Shown: piece by piece, positions 57,137-64,000 of the stretch
Numbering within the stretch: the stretch's first letter is position 1
How the letters are laid out: every line of letters starts with the position of its first letter
DNA from: Geosiphon pyriformis
Lineage: Eukaryota > Glomeromycota > Glomeromycetes > Archaeosporales > Geosiphonaceae
Direction: 5' to 3'
Assembly (NCBI GenBank): GCA_016748015.1
Contig: JAAOMT010000381.1
Location: forward strand, 1 to 64,000
Length of the DNA stretch: 64,000 nucleotides
The notes under the pieces: model-generated
Told to the model about the DNA's origin: nothing
Seen by the model: the letters and a program-made list of their open reading frames with translations, nothing else
The model's database searches: none
Position numbers and translations under genes: made by a program

Positions 57137-57144
57137 TAGTGAGC
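57137..57144 (+). promoter_or_regulatory. Primer-binding site candidate of E1
   Basis: TAGTGAGC lies three bases after the LTR end. If the second base was G it would be TGGTGAGC, complementary to a tRNA 3' end GCTCACCA. E2 and E3 have TAGTGC at the equivalent place. The tRNA cannot be named. Confidence 0.3.
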
Positions 57145-57217
57145 TTCTAGATAAGCAATTTTTGAGAAAGAGTTGACATTTACTACAATATAACTACACA
57201 AAACAACTGGCATAAAA

Positions 57218-58740
57218 TTGACCATTTTATTTATAAAACCAGCAGTTCAAATTATAGAAGATAATTTGAAGATAAATTCAGTTATTAGAGGTTTAACAGC
57301 TTTCAAAAAATGTGAAATTAGCAACAAACAGACATTAAAAACACTCAAGAAAAGATACCAAAAATCTTTGGTAATATTTGGTGCTCTTCTACAGAAATAA
57401 TATAGCAATAACAACTTTAAAATAGCGACCACACTAGACACAACAACTCTAGAATATTATTAGTTAATTTACACTCACTGTAAACAAAGATTCAATATCC
57501 AAAACGGAATTGAAATTTTCAAGAAATCATTATACCAACATATTAAAAACTGTATTAACAATTATCTTTTTGGAAATTACAATATTTCAAAAGTTAGAAA
57601 CAACCTCTATAATAATTTATTACATTATTCACAAATGAAAACTGAAGCTCTTAACAGTGAAACACTTGCCATCTACTTCTAAGAACTTAATTTTAATATT
57701 ATTTAGTATTGCGAAAAAAAATATTCAGTACAATTTAAATACTCTGTTGACTTTAAATCAGAACCAGAAAACAGCAACAACAGAAAACAAAAAAAGAAAC
57801 TTTGAATTATCTATACAACTTACAACATACCAAAAACAACTGCTAAATACTTACAAATACTTAAACAAGGAACCAGTATTAAATTACCACTTTCTATTAT
57901 ACTATTTCCAATTTTGCTTGCTTAATCACAAACACCAAATTTACTACTTATCTGTTTCTTAAGACCAGAAGATTTTCAGTTACCTAAAAGTTCTATTCAA
58001 CAGCAAAAACTAATATTAACTAGCATTAATCTTCTTAATTACTTACAGGAAAACAAAAATAATTATTCAGAGAACTTAGAAAGTAAAAAAACTGAATCAA
58101 AATAAGAAGAAACTACAGAAAACAAAGAAGAAATAACAACTGCTTATATTGCAAAAATTCCAAAATTTATTAGTGAAAATAATAATACTAGCCCTCAAGA
58201 ATGGCTTAATAAAGTCCAGAAAGCAGGAGATGTAAATGAATGAAATATAGCAAGAATGCTCAAAGCAATCTTATACTTTCTTTAAGGAACTGCAGAAAAA
58301 TGGTTTGAAAACTTAAAAAAACTATTTGAAAACTGGCAAGCATTCAAAAATGTTTTTTTACAACAATTTATTAACAACTCTTCGAAATTGCTTTCACAAT
58401 ATTAAGCAAAAAACATCTGAAACTGTTATGACCTATTTTAGAAGATTCAATAAACTTCTTAGACAAATTTGACAATTGGAAACCAATGATTACTATTTTA
58501 ATGCCCAGATTTTAGATCAGTTTATAGCAGGATTAAAAAACAAATTGATTAAGAAAGTTTGTTCACATGTCCCAACAGACTTAGCAACAGCTATTAAATA
58601 TGCAAAAAACTATGAAATAGCAATAAAAAAAGCAAACTATACCAAACTTATGAATCTTGCTATTGAAAAAACCAGCTTAGCAGCTGAAGAGAAAATTAAC
58701 CAACTCACAAAAAAAGTTGAAAACTATTTTACCAATTAAC
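57218..58740 (+). pseudogene. E1 gag (broken)
   Basis: Capsid/nucleocapsid gene. The reading starts at TTG (57,218) where ATG would be expected: LTILFIKPAVQIIEDNL.., open to 57,400. It continues in other frames (57,657-57,710 ..HLPSTSKN.. is a shifted reading; ..NLYNNLLHYSQMKTEALN.. lies upstream) and through an acidic/Gln linker to the capsid-like part: ..SPQEWLNKVQKAGD.. (58,193-58,235), ..MTYFRRFNKLLRQI*QLE.., then the clean frame 58,476-58,739 (..ILDQFIAGLKNKLIKK.., ..KKVENYFTN). The sequence is nearly identical in sense to E5 gag. Single-base frame changes and Trp/Gln stops interrupt it. Confidence 0.82.
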
Positions 58741-59760
58741 AACAACAGCAACAACTATAAAGATATTAGCCACTTCAATGACACAATCAAAACAATTACT
58801 CTTTATTATCTAACAATTAACTACAAAGCTATTATTATTGTGAAATTTTAGGACTTTAGAAATAAGATTGTAGAAAGATGCAAAGAGACCAACAAAACAA
58901 GAATAATTAATCTTATCTTTAACCTCAACAAGCTTATTATCAATCTCTATTACTACCACCTGCTTATTATTTTTTAAGACCCCAACAGTAAAACAATTAC
59001 TATTAGTCTGCTTCATAGCAATAATACCAACAACTTCTGCCAACACCACAGTACTAGCAATTACTCTTCCAGTCTAATAATATTAAATATTTGCAAAAAA
59101 AGTAGAACAACAAAACCAAGTTATATCTCAAAACCGTTTTTTAACAAACAACAACAGATTCAATTCAAACAACTAATTAGTTTCTCAAAATTTGATTCAA
59201 AGATTCAATCACTATTATATCCAGCCAAGTTACTTAACCATGCCTGAAAAACAGGATTTTTAACAAACTGTACTTTCTAAAGATAAAGCTACAGCACCAA
59301 GATCAAACTCTTCCAACAATACTATTTTACCAGCCCAAATTGCTCAAAATGCCAATCTCTCATATATATTTCCATTTAAATTTGAAGCCAATAAAACACT
59401 ATTTTTGTTTAGCAATACAGCAGTCAATAAACAAAAAGCAATCATTGCTATATATACTAAAGCTAAAGTAAAAGAAAAACAAATCCACTTAATTCTAAAC
59501 AGTAGATCTGTTAAAAGTATTATCACTTATCAATTAATGCAACAGCTTAGAAAAAATGTTGACAGACCAGCTTAAACTGTAATTGTTACAACTGATAGAA
59601 TGAAAAAAACTCTAGTAAAAGAAATTGACAACTTTTCATTTATTATTAATGGAATTACCATTCTAGTTAAAATTTTAGTCATAAATACACTTTAATATTA
59701 AGTTCTTATCAGAAATAATTGGCTTCTTAAGGCCAATGTAAATTTAAATTAAAAAACTCA
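58741..59760 (+). pseudogene. E1 Gag-Pol linker and aspartic protease (broken)
   Basis: A Gln/Asn/Tyr/Pro-rich linker (58,741-59,340) includes a decayed knuckle near 58,828-58,880 (..YYYCEILGL*K*DCRK..; the His and two other positions are lost). The protease follows: ..NKQKAIIAIYTKAKVKEK.., then LILNSRSVKSIITYQLM. The active-site D-S-G reads N-S-R (Asn codon 59,498-59,500). Downstream ..EIDNFSFIINGITILVK.. and ..VLIRNNWLLKANVNL.. complete the fold up to about 59,760. Minus-strand frames at 58,810-59,049 and 59,344-59,526 are shadows. Confidence 0.8.
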
Positions 59761-59989
59761 GAAATTAAAGATTTTATATCAAAGACAATACATTAGAGTA
59801 CCTGTTACCTATGGTATTTTTTATAAAAAATCTAAAAAAGCCTTAGTATTCAAATTTGAAAAAGAAAAAAAACTACCAATTACTGAAACCTTTATGGCTC
59901 TTAGATTACTATCTAATTGGACTGAGAAAACAGAACAAAAAATTTTTGAAGAAATCAGAAGATAGAATGTAATTAGATATTCTATATTA

Positions 59990-60640
59990 GAACCAAGGAA
60001 ACAACCATTTTATATTCCACTCAAATACAAAGATTACAACAAGAGACTTTTATCAATGAGAGCATATATTTTCCCAGAAGAGAAATATAAAATTCATATT
60101 TGTTATTACTATAAAGCATGTCATAGAGAACAATTTGAATATTTCAAATAAAATAAAAAATAAGACAACATTTCTTGTTTCACATGTAAAGACATGCAAC
60201 CAAAAAATTGCAACTGAATTGATGTTGCAATAAAAAGAGGAGTATGTAATTAAATTTGCCAATATGTCTTATCAATTTCGAGAAAAGTTAGAAGAGGAAC
60301 ACCATTTGATGCAGCATACAACAGTGCTCTCAACAAACTCTATCACTACTCTTATAATGCTAAAATAATCTTTAATTTAACAATGACTTTAATCAATAGA
60401 GCTATACAGAAAGATGTTTGTCAAATAAAAGAAGCTGAATACATTGAATACATAATAGAATTAGCTAGATTCAACTATGAAAATAAAGTAGAAACATACC
60501 ACCAAATTACAAGCCACACTTATCTAATCCAAAAAGCTCAAATTTAATAATTAAAACAAATAAACATTCAATTATATGAAGAATGTATCATGTTTTGTGA
60601 TAATAAATAGTGTTCAGAATGTTATGCCCTTAGCATTCTC
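59990..60640 (+). pseudogene. E1 Cys-rich module between protease and dUTPase (broken)
   Basis: After ..EPRKQPFYIPLKYKDYNK.. (two Cys of a C-x2-C now Tyr) it reads CYYYKACHREQFEY (C-x2-[C to Y]..C) and ..SCFTCKDMQPKNC.. (60,177-60,213). A well-kept helical part ..VRRGTPFDAAYNSALNK.. (60,290-60,340) follows, and then ..YEECIMFCDNK*CSECYA.. (60,577-60,632), a second set of Cys pairs with one Trp codon now TAG. The module recurs in E2 and E4. Paired C-x2-C motifs suggest one or two zinc-ribbon-like folds. Function is unknown. Confidence 0.65.
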
Positions 60641-60775
60641 TTATCCAACAAAAATAACCAGAAGAAAATTAAGTTTGGAAAACTTGAGCCAAAAGAAAAA
60701 ATTGCAACAACTTTAATCTATCTTATTGAAAATTAACCAGCCTTATAACTCAAATATTTTAACAACAATGGTCAA

Positions 60776-61200
60776 GAAATTAAGCCAGAAAAAGCTCATG
60801 ATATGGATGTTAGATATAATCTATAATACCCAGGAAAAGATACTTTGGTTTTTCAACCAAAATCTTTAACAAAAATCAATCTAAAAATTGCTCTCAAAAT
60901 TTTACCAGGAGCAATAGTTTAAATTGCTTCTTGATCATCCTTAGCCAGCAAAAGAATCAACATCAGAGAAGAAGTTATAAATGCAGAATACACTGGAAAC
61001 ATGACCATTATGCTACAAAATGAAACTAAAAACCATTCAGAATAGAACATGCTGAAAAAATTGTCCAAGCAATTTATTTACTCTTAATTAACATTTCAGA
61101 GTTACAATCAGTTAATAACAGAAAACAATTAGGCAAAAGTGAAAGAAGAATACAAGATTTTGGTTCAACTGAACGATTTACAGTTCCAGTAAATATAGCT
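60776..61200 (+). pseudogene. E1 dUTPase domain in Pol (broken)
   Basis: The lead-in is ..LKYFNNNGQEIKPEKAH. Motif 1 reads AHDMDVRYNL (60,794-60,823; family A-H-x-x-D-A-G-Y-D-L). The Arg-Ser-Ser motif reads IAS*SSLASKRINIR, with TGA at 60,932-60,934 replacing the Arg codon. The substrate-loop motif reads EEVINAEYTGNMTIMLQN (family G-G-V-I-D-A-G-Y-T-G-N-I), so two Gly are Glu and the Asp is Asn. A one-base frame change follows in an A5 run (61,028-61,032). The frame then reads FRIEHAEKIVQAIYL, and motif 5 is SERRIQDFGSTERF (61,138-61,179; family R-G-x-Q-G-F-G-S-T-G). All five motifs are in canonical order and spacing. Trimeric dUTPase fold is established knowledge; activity here is lost. Confidence 0.82.
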
Positions 61201-62890
61201 CTTAATACACAGAATGAATTTTACCAGATTCTTTAACTTCTCCAACCAATTACCATTTTTTCTTTTGGAGAACATTACGAAATTTACACTTGCTCAAAAT
61301 TCACTACTACTCAACAAATCTTTGAATTCAATAAACAAATTTGTTTAAAGCATAAAATCTCAATCTTAAATGTTTATATTCTCAAAAAAATGAAAAAATT
61401 TTGAGTTAAATTTTACAACCCCAACAATTATCTTATTGTTTTATTAAATAAATTAGAAATTGGAATCATATATAGCAACATCTTCCAAGATAAAAACTTT
61501 CAAATTGTTTCTAATTTTATTGAAATTATAAGATATATCTTACTTCCCAACCCAAACATTATTTCTACTACTGAAAACTACCACCTTGTGAAAGAAAAAC
61601 TCTTTCAAATCAACATGGGTCTCTTAGAACTTTAATAACAAAGACAATTGAAACAGCTAATAGCTGAATTTGCTAATATATTTGCAAAAGACAACAATGT
61701 TTTGAAAAAAACTGATATTGTTTAACATCAAATTCACACAGAAGATGTTCTACTAAAATAATAACAAGTCTATTAAGTTTTATTTGCTAGTTACCAATTT
61801 ATTAGAGAAGAAGTTTAAAGAATGCTCAATAATAGATTGATCCAATTATCAAAAAGTCTATGGGCTTTATTAGTAGTTCTTGTTAAAAAGAAAAATAGAA
61901 AAATCAAATTTTGTGTTGATTATTGACAATTGAATAGTGTCACAATTAGAGATGCTTATCCTTTTTTAAGAATTAATAACATATTAGATGTTCTAAAAAA
62001 AGCCAAGTTTTTTTCAACTCTAGACTTGGAAAGTAGATACTAGTAAATTGAAATAAACCCAAAAGATTGTTTCTAAACAGCATTTATTATTCAAGAAAGA
62101 AACTATGAATTCAATGTTATGTTTTTTGGACTCTGTAATACACCAGCAACATTCCAGCAACTTATAGATGTTGTATATAAAAAACTTTTATGGCAATTAG
62201 TAATTGTCTATCTTGATAACACTAATGTGTACTTACCAAGCTTTAAAGCTCATCTCATTTACCTGCAAAAAGTTTTTTAATGATTATGGAAAACAGAATT
62301 AAAATTAAACATTGAAAAGCATTACTTTAGAAAAACAAGCTTAATTTTTCTGGACACTTTGTTAGCAAAGATAAAGTCAAACCAAATCTTGAAACAATCA
62401 GTGCTATTAAAAATTTTCAAACTTCCAAAAATATCACAAAGCTATGAAAATTTGTAGAATTAACTTTCTATTATTGGAAATTCATAAAAAAATTCTTAGA
62501 GATTGCCAAACCACTCAACTATCTTACCAACAAAAACATGCCATATTAGTGGACTAAAAAACAGCAAAAAGCTTTTAAAATTCTTAAAACAAAATTGACA
62601 ACAGCTCCAGTTCTTGCTTACTCAAACTTTAACAACTGATTCCAGTTAGCCACTGATGCTTTACACACAGCTTTTGGTGCCATTTTATTACAATTAGATG
62701 ATAATAACAATAAATAAGTAATTGTTTATGCTAGTAGAATACTTAAACCAACAAAACTCAAATATAACTCAACTGAATTAGAAGTCACCACAGTTATTTG
62801 GGCTCTCAAACATTTTCAACAATACTTGAAAAATGGAAAAGAATTTGATATCATAACTGACAATATTGGTCTTAAATGACTTAGTAAAAA
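61201..62890 (+). pseudogene. E1 reverse transcriptase and RNase H (broken)
   Basis: A linker (..FGEHYEIYTCSKFTTTQQIF.., 61,265-61,325) leads to RT. It reads ..KFCVDY*QLNSVTIRDAY.. (61,907-61,960), ..FSTLDLESRY** (catalytic Asp of motif A kept; Trp and Gln codons are stops), FFGLCNTPATFQQL (62,124-62,165), and the active site VIVYLDNTNVY. In Y-L-D-D the second Asp is Asn (codons 62,209-62,220). RNase H at 62,630-62,890 keeps its acidic residues in ATDALHTAFGAILLQLD, STELEVTTVIWALKHF and IITDNIGL. RT-RNase H order and motifs are those of Ty3/gypsy. Confidence 0.87.
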
Positions 62891-63199
62891 AAAACAGAAC
62901 AAAGTACCAAACAGTTTTGATGAAATGATTTTCTAGCAGACTACAAATATATTATATATTACAAACCAGAAAAACTACACACCAAAATTGATAGTCTTTC
63001 AAGAATAAGACAAGATTAATATTAACAACAAAACCACCACAACTTACTAAATCTATCAACAAAAATAACCAAACAATAATGGATTCCAGAAACTACAACA
63101 ACATCAAAAAATATTTGAAAACTCTTACTATGCAAGAAAATTGGTCTCCAAGTGAAAAACATTAATTATAATACCAATCAAATAATATTTTATATATTA

Positions 63200-64000
63200 C
63201 AACAAAATTTATTATAAAAATTACAGAAATTCAAACTAACCACTTAGATTAATACAAAAAAATAAAAAAGAAACAATTTTATATGTATACAGATCCTTTT
63301 TTAGCATACTTAAGAAGAGATAAAACAATTCAAAAAATTTTTGAACAATATTTTTGGCTCCACATACAAAAAAACATTTGACAATATGTAAAATTTTGTA
63401 ATAATTGTCAAAAAAGAGAAAGAATTTACTCCACAGAACCTTTAAATCTAATTAAAGTTAAACAACTTTTTGACAAAGTTGAAATTAATTTAGTTAGACC
63501 ATTACCTATCACAACCCAAAAAAATTTTTATATTGCAGTTGCAATAGATTATTTTACCAAATAGCCTAAAGCTAAAGCCATCTAAAGAGCAAATACAAAA
63601 TCAGTAGCAAATTTTATCTATAAAGACATTATTTGTAGACATAAATGCCCAATTAAACTTTTATCTGATCAAAAAACACATTTTGTAAACAACTTAATAC
63701 AAAAAATTTGTGAATAATTTAATGTCAAAAGATCTCTATTATTATCTTATTATCTCCAAACAAATAGACTTATAAAACATTTTAACAGAACATTGTATGA
63801 ATCTTTAGCCAAAGTCTTAACTAATTTTAAACAAGAATAGAATATATTTATTCCATTAATGTTACTGTCTACAAAACACTAAAACAAGATACTATGAAGC
63901 ACATACTATTTGATTTTACTTATAAAAGGACAGCAATATTACCAATTAATTTCATAATAGAAACATATCCAGTACAACCAATCAATGAAGAAAATTTTCA
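63200..64000 (+). pseudogene. E1 integrase, partial at window end (broken)
   Basis: Zinc-binding part 63,290-63,420: TDPFLAYLRRDKTIQKI, FWLHIQKNI and FCNNCQKRE. The first His is Tyr, while the second His and C-x2-C are kept. Core: EINLVRPLPIT (first catalytic Asp is Asn, 63,487-63,489), LLSDQKTHFVNN (second Asp kept), YYLQTNRLIKHFNRTLYE (Glu is Lys). The end of the window still reads ..ETYPVQPINEENF. The GPF or other C-terminal module lies outside. Three TAG/TAA at Trp/Gln positions interrupt it. Confidence 0.85.

Larger units (their letters stand above)
56426..64000 (+). mobile_element. Ty3/gypsy copy E1 with dUTPase: 5' LTR, gag, pol; runs off the window
   Basis: LTR-D (56,426-57,133), leader, gag, protease, Cys-rich module, dUTPase, RT, RNase H and most of integrase are present in order on the plus strand. 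The right end continues beyond 64,000, so the 3' LTR and the duplication cannot be checked; the left flank is GCAT. It is the most complete and most readable copy of the dUTPase-bearing lineage. All domains carry stops, mostly CAA/CAG to TAA/TAG, CGA to TGA, and TGG to TAG/TGA. Confidence 0.88.

Noticed and set aside
61028-61032. Frame change in an A5 run inside the E1 dUTPase as a programmed frameshift
   Set aside because: It falls in mid-domain, with no slippery heptamer plus structure, in an element full of random stops; simple indel decay is enough.

Overview
The window looks like repeat-rich nuclear DNA of an arbuscular mycorrhizal fungus (Glomeromycotina). It is extremely A+T-rich by eye and consists mostly of decayed retrotransposons. 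The LINE ORF1/ORF2 proteins and the Ty3/gypsy Gag-Pol proteins read like families I know as abundant in Rhizophagus and Gigaspora genomes. That taxonomic call rests on recognition, not on a search. No organelle genes, tRNA genes or CRISPR arrays were seen.

Layout. 1-1,054: a less A+T-rich island with a frameshifted coiled-coil ORF. 1,280-8,327: LINE copy L1 (ORF1, then an EN-RT-RNase H ORF2), split by a solo LTR. 9,035-12,465: 5' LTR and gag of gypsy copy E3, its LTR carrying a third LTR type. 13,640-25,667: gypsy E2 on the minus strand, complete between two LTRs and flanked by a 4-bp GTGT duplication, with three solo LTRs nested inside. 27,650-30,480: gypsy fragment E4. 30,770-31,290: a minisatellite. 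31,311-33,577: L2, a LINE derivative that keeps ORF1 and the 3' tail but has no ORF2. 36,520-36,956: a Tc1/mariner remnant beside a 5S rRNA-like unit. 37,846-38,800: the only intact host-type gene, a three-exon secreted and membrane-anchored protein. 41,100-45,262: LINE copies L3 and L4. 45,262-48,856: gypsy E5 (minus). 49,132-50,882: two solo LTRs in inverted orientation. 52,700-53,600: a gag fragment (E6). 53,630-56,425: the 3' half of gypsy E7 (minus). 56,426-64,000: gypsy E1 (plus), which interrupts E7 and runs off the window.

The most interesting system is a Ty3/gypsy lineage (E1, E2, E4) whose Pol carries an extra Cys-rich module and a trimeric-type dUTPase domain between the protease and the reverse transcriptase. 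Three copies in the window still show the dUTPase motifs, and in E2 a younger solo LTR sits inside dUTPase motif 1.

Nearly all elements are dead by one process. Catalytic Asp has become Asn, zinc-binding Cys/His has become Tyr, Gly has become Arg/Glu/Ser, and stops sit at Trp, Gln and Arg codons. These are C-to-T or G-to-A transitions on both strands, i.e. RIP-like or 5-methylcytosine decay. The islands at 1-1,054, 31.3-33.6 kb and 36.5-38.9 kb largely escape it and keep CpG.
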